Source: Azospirillum sp. 412522
Lineage (GTDB): Bacteria; Pseudomonadota; Alphaproteobacteria; Azospirillales; Azospirillaceae
Reading direction: 5' to 3'
Length of the DNA stretch: 64,000 bases
NCBI RefSeq assembly: GCF_019805165.1
Contig: NZ_RWIJ01000002.1
Coordinates: 186,001 to 250,000 of the forward strand
In this document: positions 9,386-17,015 of the stretch, piece by piece
Position numbering within the stretch: the stretch's first letter is position 1
Layout of the letters: every line of letters starts with the position of its first letter
Notes under the pieces: model-generated
Seen by the model: only the letters and a program-made list of their open reading frames with translations
Database searches by the model: none
What the model was told of the DNA's origin: nothing
Made by a program: the position numbers and the translations under genes

Positions 9386-11167
9386 TCAGTTGGCGAGGCT
9401 GCGCCGCCGCAGCCGGTCCGCGACCCAGATCAGGGCGGCGACGAACAGCAGCAGCCCGGTCGACACCGCCGCGATGACGGGGGAGACCTGCAGCGTCACC
9501 TCGTCCCAGAACTGCTTGGGCAGGGTGGCGCTGAGGCCGCCCGAGGAGAAGAGCGAGATGGTCAGCTCGTCGAAGGACGTGGCGAAGGCGAACAGGAACG
9601 ACGACAGCATGCCGGCGCCGAGGATGGGGAAGGTGACGTGGCGCAGCGCCGCCAGCGGCCGGGCGCCCAGGCTCTGGGCCGCCATGTCCAGGCGGGTGTC
9701 GTAGTTGCGCAGCACCGCCATCATCGTCATCACCACATAGGGCACGGCGACCACGGTGTGGCCGATCACCAGCCCGAGGATGGTGCCGACCAGCCCCATC
9801 TGGGCGAAGACATAGAACATGCCGACGGCGATGATCATGCGCGGCACGACGATAGGCGACAGGATGAAGGCCAGCATGGCGCCCTTGCCCCGCATCTGGC
9901 CGCGCACCATCAGGAAGGCGGCGGGAACGCCGATCGCCATCGCCAGCAGGCCGGTGCCGAAGGCGACCACGATGGAGCGCCACAGCGCCTGCATCCAGAT
10001 CGGCGATTGCAGCAGCTGCTCGTACCATTGCAGCGTGAAGCCGGACGGCGGCCAGGCGAGGCCGCCCTTGCCGAAGGACAGCGGGATCATCAGGAAGGCG
10101 GGCAGGCTGATCAGCACCAGGAGGAGCCAGACGAACGCCGCCAGCGCCAGCGGACGGTCGCCGGACGCCGGACGGCGGCGCGGCAGGCAGCCGATCAGCG
10201 CATCGCTGGCCGAACCGAGAGCGGCCAGCACGCGCCCGCCCAGCCGCCGCATGGCGGTGTCGCGGTTGCGCACGGCGGCGCTCTCGCCGGTCAGGGACGC
10301 GAAGCCGAAGACGCGGTCGTAGAGGACGAAGACGATCAGGACGACGGTCAGCAGCAGCACGGAGATGGCGCCGGCCAGTCCCCAGTTCAGCGTCTGCTGC
10401 ACTTGGTCGATGATGAGCTGGGTGATCATCGTCTCCTTCCGGCCGCCCAGCAGGGCGGGCACGATGAAGAAGCCGATGGCCGACACGAAGACCATGATGG
10501 CGGACGCGGCGACGCCCGGCAGCGACAGCGGGAAATAGACGGTCCAGAAGGCGGTGCCCGGCCGCGCCCCCAGGGTGCCGGCGGCGCGCGGCAGGGTGCG
10601 GTCGATGTTCTCCATCACCGCCAGCATGGTCATCACCGCCAGCGGCAGCATGGCGTGGACCATGCCGACCAGCACCGCGCCGAAGCCGTAGAGCAGGTCG
10701 ACGGGGCGGTCGATGATGCCGAGCGACATCAACGTGCTGTTGATGACGCCGTTGCGGCCGAGGATGACCACCCAGGCGAAGGCGCGCACCAGGAAGCTGG
10801 TCCAGAAGGACAGCAGCACCCAGAAGATCAGCCGGCTCTTCGCCGGCCCCTTGGCGACGGAGATCAGGTAGGCGATGGGATAGGCCGCGGCCACCGAGAC
10901 CAGCGTCGTCGCCAGCGAGATCTTCAGCGTGATCCACAGGACGGTGGCGTAGAGGCTGGAGGCGAACAGCTGGGCGTAGGGCGCCAGCGTGAAGCCCTGC
11001 CCGTTGTAGACGCTGAGCGCCAGCAGCTGCCCGACCGGAAAGACCAGGAAGGCGACGAGCAGCAGGACGAGCGGGGCGCCCATCAGCACCGGCTTGCGCC
11101 AGGCGGGCGGGGCGGAACGGCGTTTGGCGCCGGCGGGGACGGTCATGGTCAGGGGATGGCCGTTCAT
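9386..11167 (-). CDS. ABC transporter permease, two fused membrane domains (polyamine/iron type)
   Basis: 593 aa with about 12 membrane segments. It is two PotB/PotC-like permeases joined in one chain: the N-terminal half (to about residue 300) carries the EAA-type loop GTLGARPGTAFWTVYFPLSLPG, and the C-terminal half carries SLGARPLAALRHVTFPI. The halves are joined by a cytoplasmic linker containing many Arg and Asp residues (about 285-350). The ATG at 11167 starts one base after the stop of the ATPase gene, so coupling is tight. One fused permease explains why the cluster has no second permease gene. Fused forms are known in the FbpB and PotBC groups; this is a rearranged but complete importer. 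Confidence 0.9.
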   Translation of the reverse strand: MNGHPLTMTVPAGAKRRSAPPAWRKPVLMGAPLVLLLVAFLVFPVGQLLALSVYNGQGFTLAPYAQLFASSLYATVLWITLKISLATTLVSVAAAYPIAYLISVAKGPAKSRLIFWVLLSFWTSFLVRAFAWVVILGRNGVINSTLMSLGIIDRPVDLLYGFGAVLVGMVHAMLPLAVMTMLAVMENIDRTLPRAAGTLGARPGTAFWTVYFPLSLPGVAASAIMVFVSAIGFFIVPALLGGRKETMITQLIIDQVQQTLNWGLAGAISVLLLTVVLIVFVLYDRVFGFASLTGESAAVRNRDTAMRRLGGRVLAALGSASDALIGCLPRRRPASGDRPLALAAFVWLLLVLISLPAFLMIPLSFGKGGLAWPPSGFTLQWYEQLLQSPIWMQALWRSIVVAFGTGLLAMAIGVPAAFLMVRGQMRGKGAMLAFILSPIVVPRMIIAVGMFYVFAQMGLVGTILGLVIGHTVVAVPYVVMTMMAVLRNYDTRLDMAAQSLGARPLAALRHVTFPILGAGMLSSFLFAFATSFDELTISLFSSGGLSATLPKQFWDEVTLQVSPVIAAVSTGLLLFVAALIWVADRLRRRSLAN

Positions 11168-11168
11168 G

Positions 11169-12314
11169 TCAGGCCGCCCCTGCGGCACCGGCACCGGCAC
11201 CGGCACCGGCGCTGGCGGTGTCGGCGATCACCACCGCGTCGCGCCCGCTCCAGGACAGCGTCAGAACGTCGTCGATGCGGACCGCGTCGGCGTCGTTGCG
11301 GGTGGGGAAGGCGGCGACCAGCGGCGGCAGGTTGCGGTCGAGCGGTTCCATATAGACCTTGGTCAGGCTGCCGGTGACCATCACGTCCGACACGCGGCCT
11401 TCGAGCGCGTCCGGGGAGGCGGCATTCTGCGGCCGGCGGGCGACGGTCAGGTTCTGCGGCCGCACCATCACGCGGACGGGGGTGCCCGGGGCCAGGTCGG
11501 TGCCGTTGGCGAGCGCGCGGCCGGCGACGCCGCCGCCGCCCAGCGCGATCTCCACCTCGTCGCCGACGCGGGTGCGCAGGGCGGCGGGCAGGATGTTGGA
11601 TTCGCCGAGGAAATCGGCGACGAACAGCGAGCGCGGGCGGAAATAGAGGTCGGCCGGCGTGCCGAGCTGTTCGATGCGTCCGGCATTCATCAGGCAGATG
11701 CGGTCCGACATCGTCATCGCCTCTTCCTGGTCGTGGGTGACGTAGACGATCGTCGTGCCCATCTCGCGGTGGAGGCGCTTGATCTCGAGCTGCATGTGCT
11801 CGCGCAGCTTCTTGTCGAGCGCGCCCAGCGGCTCGTCCATCAGGATGATCGACGGCTTGTAGACCATGCAGCGGGCGAGCGCGACGCGCTGCTGCTGGCC
11901 GCCCGACAGTTCGCGCGGGTAGCGGCCGGCGATGTGGGGAAGATGCACCATCTCCAGGGCCTCGCGCGCCCGCCGCTTGGCGTCGGCGGCCGGCACCTTG
12001 CGCATCTTCAGCGGGAAGGCGATGTTCTCCTCGATGGTCATGTGCGGGAACAGGGCGTAGTTCTGGAACACCACGCCGATGTCGCGCTCGTAGGGCGGGG
12101 CATAGGTGACGTCGTCGGAGCCGATGTGCACGCTTCCCTCGTCGGGCGGAACCAGCCCGGCCAGCAGGCTGAGCAACGTCGTCTTGCCGGAACCCGACGG
12201 GCCGAGCAGCGTCAGGAACTCGCCGTCGGCGACGACGAGGTCCGTGGGTGCGAGCGCCACGAAGGCCCCATAGCGCTTGGCGAGGCCCTGGATTGAAAGG
12301 CTGGAAGATGACAT
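11169..12314 (-). CDS. ABC transporter ATP-binding protein (PotA/spermidine-putrescine type)
   Basis: 381 aa. Walker A is GPSGSGKTT, the Q-loop VVFQNYALFPHM, the signature LSGGQQQRVAL, Walker B IILMDEPLGAL and the H-loop VTHDQEEAM. A TOBE regulatory domain occupies the last 130 residues (RVMVRPQNLTV). The ATG at 12314 is preceded by a GGAG-type site; a much longer open frame continues upstream but runs through the binding-protein gene. The last residues are a low-complexity AGAGAG run encoded by a 6-bp tandem repeat. It energises the fused permease downstream. Confidence 0.92.
   Translation of the reverse strand: MSSSSLSIQGLAKRYGAFVALAPTDLVVADGEFLTLLGPSGSGKTTLLSLLAGLVPPDEGSVHIGSDDVTYAPPYERDIGVVFQNYALFPHMTIEENIAFPLKMRKVPAADAKRRAREALEMVHLPHIAGRYPRELSGGQQQRVALARCMVYKPSIILMDEPLGALDKKLREHMQLEIKRLHREMGTTIVYVTHDQEEAMTMSDRICLMNAGRIEQLGTPADLYFRPRSLFVADFLGESNILPAALRTRVGDEVEIALGGGGVAGRALANGTDLAPGTPVRVMVRPQNLTVARRPQNAASPDALEGRVSDVMVTGSLTKVYMEPLDRNLPPLVAAFPTRNDADAVRIDDVLTLSWSGRDAVVIADTASAGAGAGAGAAGAA
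11184..11207. repeat. 6-bp tandem repeat (GGCACC x4) at the 3' end of the ABC ATPase gene
   Basis: Four perfect GGCACC units followed by one degenerate GGCGCT. On the coding strand it encodes alternating Ala-Gly at the extreme C-terminus of the ATPase. In-frame slippage would only change the number of Ala-Gly pairs. Confidence 0.8.
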
Positions 12315-12372
12315 GCGCGCCTCCTCGCGAGGGGGTGGGCCGAAGGACTCGGATCGTGGGAATGGGGACCCC

Positions 12373-12404
12373 GGCCCCCTCGCCCGCGCCGCGGGGAGGG
12401 GGCC
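12373..12404. terminator. Stem-loop between binding-protein and ATPase genes
   Basis: A 9-bp perfect inverted repeat (12373-12381 GGCCCCCTC with 12396-12404) lies just after the solute-binding-protein gene on the minus strand. There is no T-run. A stem-loop here fits an attenuating or mRNA-stabilising element that keeps the binding protein expressed above the membrane subunits, as in many ABC operons. Confidence 0.45.
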
Positions 12405-12415
12405 GGAGCCGCGCC

Positions 12416-13498
12416 TCAGCTCAGCAGCCAGGAATTGTAGCGCTCGAGACCGGTCTGCTGGTTCTTCAGCCAGTATTCGGCGTCGATCTTCAGGCCGCGC
12501 TCGATGTTGGCCGGGAAGGTCGGGCAGTCGGGGGCGATCTTCGCGTCGATGTACTTGAAGGCGTCGGGCTGGGTGACGCCGGCCGGGAAATACTTCACCA
12601 GCTCGGCCTGCCGCTTGGGGTCGGAAGCGAACTTGATGAACTGGCGGCAGGCGTCGGCGTTCGGCGTGCCGGCCAGGATCGACCAGCTGTCGAGGCCCCA
12701 GATGTTCTGGTCCCACACGATGCCGACCGGGGCGCCGGCGGCGATGGCGGCCTGCGGGCGCGACACCCAGGTCGGGACCATGTCGACCTCGCCGGACAGC
12801 AGCATCTGCTCGACCTGCGCGCCGCTGGTCCAGAAGACGGCGATGTCCTTCTTGATGCGGTCCAGCGCCTTGAACGCGCGGTCGAGGTCGCAGGGATAGA
12901 CCTGGCCCGTCGGCACGCCGTCAGCCATCAGCGCCTGTTCGATGGTGTCGAACGGGTGCTTGCGCAGGGCGCGGCGGCCGGGGAAGTTGGCGACGTCGTA
13001 GAAATCCTTCCACGAGGCGGGCGCCTTGCGGCCCTTGAAGGCCTCGGTGCGGTAGGCCAGCACGGTGGTGTAGATGTTGGTGCCGACGCCGTATTCCGAC
13101 ATGTACTGCTTGGGGATCGAGGCGACGGCCGGATCGGCCTCAAGCCCGTGCTTCTCCAGCAGCGGCTTGTCGCCGCCGGTCAGCATCAGGATGGCCGGCT
13201 GGCTGATCTTCGCCATGTCCCAGGTGTAGGATTTCGCCTCGACCATCGAGCGGATCTGCGCCGTCGGCTCGGCATTGGCCTGGACGCCGATCACCTCGAT
13301 GCCGGTGGCGGCGGTGAAGGGCTTGTAGAAGACCTCGCCATAGGCCTTGGTGTAGATGCCGCCGTCGTCGCGCACGACGATGCGCTTGTTCTGCGCGCGG
13401 GCCGGGCTCCAGATCGCGGGCATGGCAAGCGCTGTGGCGCCGGCGGCGCCGGCTTTCAGCAGGGTGCGGCGGGACCAGCCGGTTTGGCGGATGCTCAT
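12416..13498 (-). CDS. ABC transporter substrate-binding protein (PotD/PotF-like), Tat-type signal
   Basis: 360 aa periplasmic binding protein. The N-terminus SRRTLLKAGAAGATALAM is a twin-arginine signal peptide with cleavage near AQN (residue 36). The rest has the bacterial extracellular-solute-binding fold of the spermidine/putrescine group (IVVRDDGGIYTKAYGEVFYKPF; SGEVDMVPTWVSRP). The ATG follows GGAG. It sits between the FAD dehydrogenase and the ATPase genes. Despite the polyamine family, the surrounding enzymes suggest a carboxylic or hydroxy acid ligand; the sequence alone cannot decide. Confidence 0.9.
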   Translation of the reverse strand: MSIRQTGWSRRTLLKAGAAGATALAMPAIWSPARAQNKRIVVRDDGGIYTKAYGEVFYKPFTAATGIEVIGVQANAEPTAQIRSMVEAKSYTWDMAKISQPAILMLTGGDKPLLEKHGLEADPAVASIPKQYMSEYGVGTNIYTTVLAYRTEAFKGRKAPASWKDFYDVANFPGRRALRKHPFDTIEQALMADGVPTGQVYPCDLDRAFKALDRIKKDIAVFWTSGAQVEQMLLSGEVDMVPTWVSRPQAAIAAGAPVGIVWDQNIWGLDSWSILAGTPNADACRQFIKFASDPKRQAELVKYFPAGVTQPDAFKYIDAKIAPDCPTFPANIERGLKIDAEYWLKNQQTGLERYNSWLLS

Positions 13499-13553
13499 GT
13501 CGGATCTCCTCTCGATGGGCCGGGACGATGATGGGACGCGAAGGTAGGGAAGC

Positions 13554-14975
13554 TCAGCCCGGCGGCAGCAGACGGCCGGGATTGAAGAGGTTCTGCGGAT
13601 CGAGCGCCTGCTTGACCGCGCGCATCAGCGCCAGCTCGGCGGCGGGCTTGTAGCGCGCCATCTCCGCCAGCTGGACGCGGCCGACGCCATGTTCGGCGCT
13701 GAAGGTGCCGTTCAGCCGCGCCGCCTCGTCGTTCACCGCATGGCGGATGGCGGTGGCCAGCGCCGCGCGGTCGGGGACGGCATCCCAGGCGTCGAAGGTG
13801 AAGAAGGGGATGAAGTGGACGTTGCCGTCGCCGAGATGGGCGACGACGATGGCCGGCAGATCCGGCACCAGCGCCTGCACCGCGGCGGTCGCGGCGTCGA
13901 TGAAGGCGGGAGCGGCCGACAGCGGCACGGCGCAGTCGGTGGTCAGGCCGACGCCGGCCTTCTTGTTGGCCTCCGACACGCTATGGCGGATCTCCCACAT
14001 GGCGTGGCGCTGGGTGTCGCTGGCGGCCAGCGCCGCGTCGGTCAGCAACCCGTCGCCGAAGGCGTCCTCCAGGATCGCCTGAAGCTCGGCGTCCAGGGCG
14101 TCGCCGCCGCTGTTGTCGGACAGCTCGATCAGCACATGCCAGTCCGCCTCTGTTTCGAGCGGGCTGCGCCGGCCCGGCACATTCTCGACGACGAGATCGA
14201 GCTGGAGCCGGTTGATCATCTCGAAGGCCGACAGGCGGGCGCCGCAGCGCTCCTGCACGCGGGTCAGCAGCGTCAGCGCGTCGGCCGGCGAGGACACCCC
14301 GACCCAGGCGACGGCATGGCGCGTCGGCAGCGGATGCAGCTTCAGCGTCGCCGCGGTGATGATGCCGAGCGTGCCCTCCGACCCGATGAACAGGTGCTTC
14401 AGGTCGTAGCCGGTGTTGTTCTTGCGCAGGCCGTACAGCCCCGACCAGATCGTGCCGTCGGCCAGAACCACTTCAAGCCCCAGCACGTTGTCGCGGGTGT
14501 TGCCGTAGCGCAGGACCGAGGTGCCGCCGGCGTTGGTGGCGATGGTCCCGCCGATCTGGCAGGACCCCTCGGCCCCCAGGCTGACCGGATAGAGCCGTCC
14601 GGCCGCCGCCGCGGTTTCCTGCACGGTGGCGAGCACGCAGCCGGCCTCGACCTCCATCGTGCTGTTGACCGGGTCGATGGCGCGGACCGCGCGCATCCGC
14701 GACAGGCTGAGGATGACCGGGGCGGGGCCGCTCTCCGACGGGACGGCGCCGCCGCACAGGCTGGTGTTCCCGCCCTGCGGCAGCACCGGCACGCCATGGC
14801 GGGCGCAGCAGCGCACCACCGCCGCCACCTGCTCGGCGGTCGCCGGTCGGGCGAGGCACAAGGCGGGGCCGCGGTAGCGCCCGCGCCAGTCTTCCGTCAC
14901 GGCGTCGAGATCCGATGGGGATGTCAGAACGGCGTCGGCGCCGATCAGGCCCGACAGCTCAGCGATCACGTTCAC
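13554..14975 (-). CDS. FAD-linked (R)-2-hydroxyacid dehydrogenase (GlcD/D-lactate dehydrogenase family)
   Basis: 473 aa from a GTG start chosen because AAGGAG lies 7 bases upstream; the longer frame adds residues with no family match. The PCMH-type FAD domain (about 35-215) contains VPVLPQGGNTSLCGG, and SLGAEGSCQIGGTIATNAGG binds the pyrophosphate. The C-terminal FAD-oxidase domain has VVAHLGDGNVHF (metal/substrate His) and ends with SAEHGVGRVQLAEM and DPQNLFNPGRLL. It oxidises D-2-hydroxyacids, passing electrons to quinone or an ETF. It is first in the minus-strand operon, downstream of the putative IclR operator. Confidence 0.9.
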   Translation of the reverse strand: MNVIAELSGLIGADAVLTSPSDLDAVTEDWRGRYRGPALCLARPATAEQVAAVVRCCARHGVPVLPQGGNTSLCGGAVPSESGPAPVILSLSRMRAVRAIDPVNSTMEVEAGCVLATVQETAAAAGRLYPVSLGAEGSCQIGGTIATNAGGTSVLRYGNTRDNVLGLEVVLADGTIWSGLYGLRKNNTGYDLKHLFIGSEGTLGIITAATLKLHPLPTRHAVAWVGVSSPADALTLLTRVQERCGARLSAFEMINRLQLDLVVENVPGRRSPLETEADWHVLIELSDNSGGDALDAELQAILEDAFGDGLLTDAALAASDTQRHAMWEIRHSVSEANKKAGVGLTTDCAVPLSAAPAFIDAATAAVQALVPDLPAIVVAHLGDGNVHFIPFFTFDAWDAVPDRAALATAIRHAVNDEAARLNGTFSAEHGVGRVQLAEMARYKPAAELALMRAVKQALDPQNLFNPGRLLPPG

Positions 14976-15010
14976 ACGCGATCTCCTTGATCTGTATGGT
15001 GTCTGCAAAA

Positions 15011-15029
15011 TCAATCGCAATACGATTGA
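15011..15029. promoter_or_regulatory. Perfect 7-bp inverted repeat, candidate IclR operator of the hydroxyacid/ABC operon
   Basis: TCAATCG-N5-CGATTGA, perfectly symmetric, 36 bases upstream of the GTG of the first gene in the minus-strand operon, just downstream of a sigma70-like promoter. A further CGATTG half-site lies at 15053-15058. IclR regulators bind short palindromes of this size, and the operon encodes one IclR protein. Confidence 0.55.
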
Positions 15030-15041
15030 AGCAACTGAAAT

Positions 15042-15070
15042 ATGATAGTATGCGATTGCCCCACCAACAA
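15042..15070 (-). promoter_or_regulatory. Putative sigma70-type promoter of the hydroxyacid/ABC operon
   Basis: Read on the minus strand: -35 TTGTTG (15070-15065), a 17-base spacer, and -10 TATCAT (15047-15042, five of six to consensus). The region is markedly AT-rich against its neighbours. The inverted repeat at 15011-15029 would cover the start of transcription. Judged by eye only. Confidence 0.4.
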
Positions 15071-15245
15071 TCCAATTCTTGCTTCGAAGTCGAATTTTTT
15101 GCGCGAAACGTGTCGGTACGGGTTCGGCTGGAGGAAATGCCGGTTTCTTCCCGGCAGTGTGGCCCAGGCCACAGCGTCCGGCGGTCCGGTTGCGGCAAGG
15201 TGGATGTCTCACCGGCCCTGGCTCTCTTCATGAAGGGAATGTCCG

Positions 15246-15611
15246 ATGTCCCGACGCCCGAACCGCCGACTGGTCATTCCCGTCCTGTGCCTGATCCTTG
15301 CCGCCGCGGCTCCGGCCACCGTCCGCACCGCCTCCGCCTTCGAGGTGCAGTCCGGTGGCATCCCGCTGTCGGCTGCGACAGTTTCCATGCTGGCGAACCG
15401 GGTCGGCAACGCGCCGCCCACCGCTGCCGGTGGCGGCGGCGCCTTTCCGCCCTGGATGGGTGGTGGCCGGACTGGCGCCACCGCCACCGGTGCCGGACTG
15501 TCAAGCGTCGGGTTGCCGGGTGCCGGGTTGCCGCCGCAGGGCCGGACGAAGGGTGCGGGTGCCGCGGACCGGGCGGCGATGAACGAGCAACTGTTCGGAA
15601 TCAAGCGCTGA
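15246..15611 (+). CDS. Small secreted Gly/Ala-rich protein of unknown function
   Basis: 121 aa. A basic N-terminus and hydrophobic stretch (residues 8-31, ending ATVRTASA) form a signal peptide, so the mature chain of about 90 residues is exported. It is rich in Gly, Ala and Pro with no recognisable domain; a short ordered segment near the start of the mature chain (LSAATVSMLANRVG) is followed by a GGGAFPPWMGGGR low-complexity tract. An AAGGGA site precedes the ATG. It opens the block of exported proteins that follows on the same strand. Function not recognised. Confidence 0.6.
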   Translation: MSRRPNRRLVIPVLCLILAAAAPATVRTASAFEVQSGGIPLSAATVSMLANRVGNAPPTAAGGGGAFPPWMGGGRTGATATGAGLSSVGLPGAGLPPQGRTKGAGAADRAAMNEQLFGIKR

Positions 15612-15830
15612 CCGGTGGGCGCAACCGGACCGCTCCGTCGCCGCGGGGTCCCCCGCAATGATGGGGAAGGCGGGGGCGATTGTCCGCCAATTCGGAAGGG
15701 GATACCGCAGAGCCGGGTTGTTTTGCAACGGGATGGGATTACCCAAGAATTCGGGGGCACCCTGCTTGCCGGCCGAAGACTAAGATCGGGACCATCCGAC
15801 AAAGTGCCATGAAGAACCCAGGGGGAAATC

Positions 15831-16265
15831 ATGCTGCGGACTGCCGTGATCGCAGTCGGCGCCCTGCTGCTTCTGCCGCTGTTTCTGGCTGGGCAGGGAA
15901 TGGCCGACCGGGCGAAGGCGCCCGAAGACGCGCGTGCCTACATCCTGTGGCCTCCCAACGGGACGGTCATCAATGGCGGAAAATTCTGGGTGCGCATGGG
16001 ACTCCAGAACATGGGGATATCGCCGGCCGGCATCAGCCACGCCGACAGCGGGCACCATCACCTGCTGATCGACACGGACCTGACGAACCCGGACGAGCCG
16101 ATCCCCAACGACAAGCAGCACCTGCATTTCGGCGGCGGCCAGACAGAAGCGCGGCTGGAGCTTCCGCCCGGAACCCACACGCTGCAGATGGTGCTGGGCG
16201 ATGCCGACCACATTCCGCACAACCCGCCGGTGATGTCGGAGAAGGTGACCATCACCGTCCGCTGA
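15831..16265 (+). CDS. DUF4399 domain secreted protein (copy 1)
   Basis: 144 aa: a signal peptide (about residues 1-25) followed by a complete DUF4399 domain. Diagnostic segments are AYILWPPNGTVI, MGLQNMGISPAG, the histidine motif GHHHLLIDTDL, KQHLHFGGGQTE, and LELPPGTHTLQMVLGD with HIPH near the end. Family function is undescribed; the seven or so conserved His suggest a metal site, which is inference. A very similar paralogue follows 39 bases downstream, evidently by tandem duplication. Confidence 0.82.
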   Translation: MLRTAVIAVGALLLLPLFLAGQGMADRAKAPEDARAYILWPPNGTVINGGKFWVRMGLQNMGISPAGISHADSGHHHLLIDTDLTNPDEPIPNDKQHLHFGGGQTEARLELPPGTHTLQMVLGDADHIPHNPPVMSEKVTITVR

Positions 16266-16304
16266 CCGGATCCCAATCGGTTCATGTCCGCCAGGGAGGG
16301 CACC

Positions 16305-16901
16305 ATGAAGTCAGGCCTCGATACGTCACGAGTGTCCGCGGTTGCGGGCGGTCCGGGTTTGCCCGCCGCCTTGGGCGCGCTGTCGTGCGCGCTGCTGTGG
16401 GGGATGCTGTCGGCCGTACCGTTGATCGCCGCGACGGCGCCGGCGGCTGCGGCCGAGGCGTCCACCGGTCAGAAGGCCGACCAGAAGGCCGATCAGCAGG
16501 GAACCGCCGCCCCGCAGCGGACCCCCGGCCGCAAGGATGCGTGGCTCTACATCGGCTGGCCCAACAACGGGCAGGTGGTGGGAACGCGGTTCAAGGTGTG
16601 GTTCGGGCTGCGCAATTTCGGCGTCGCGCCGGCCGGCGTCCACAAGGACGGCACCGGACACCATCACCTGCTGATCGACACCGACCTGAAGAATTTCGAC
16701 GAGCCGATCCCCAGCGACAAGCAGCACCTGCATTTCGGCAAGGGCCAGACCGAAACGGTCCTGGAACTGCCGCCCGGCCGTCACACGCTGCAACTGGTCC
16801 TGGCCGATGCCGACCATGTGCCGCACGACCCGCCGATCCTGTCGAAGAAGATCACCATCACGGTCAAGGCGGATCGCGGCCAGCAACTGTCGGCGCGGTG
16901 A
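16305..16901 (+). CDS. DUF4399 domain secreted protein (copy 2)
   Basis: 198 aa. A longer N-terminal signal segment (residues about 20-50) and an Ala/Gln/Lys-rich spacer containing the short repeat QKADQKADQQ precede a DUF4399 domain. That domain has LYIGWPNNGQVV, FGLRNFGVAPAG, GHHHLLIDTDLKN, KQHLHFGKGQTE and LPPGRHTLQLVLADADH. The start at 16305 is preferred for its GGGAGGG site; an ATG seven codons upstream exists. It is a tandem paralogue of the previous gene and leads into the CsgG-like lipoprotein, so it may be part of the same exported complex. Confidence 0.82.
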   Translation: MKSGLDTSRVSAVAGGPGLPAALGALSCALLWGMLSAVPLIAATAPAAAAEASTGQKADQKADQQGTAAPQRTPGRKDAWLYIGWPNNGQVVGTRFKVWFGLRNFGVAPAGVHKDGTGHHHLLIDTDLKNFDEPIPSDKQHLHFGKGQTETVLELPPGRHTLQLVLADADHVPHDPPILSKKITITVKADRGQQLSAR

Positions 16902-17015
16902 TGGCCGACCGCCGCAAGCCCGGACCTTGAAGCCCGGACCCTGGCGCCCGGGATCCGGATGCCCGGGTTCCGGATGTCGGGAGCCGGACCCACCAACCCA
17001 CAGGAGACAGCGCCG

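Noticed and set aside
9638..11377. Long antisense frame over the permease gene
   Set aside because: The composition is dominated by Gln, His, Gly and Asp, typical of the complement of a hydrophobic coding sequence; the sense permease is well supported.
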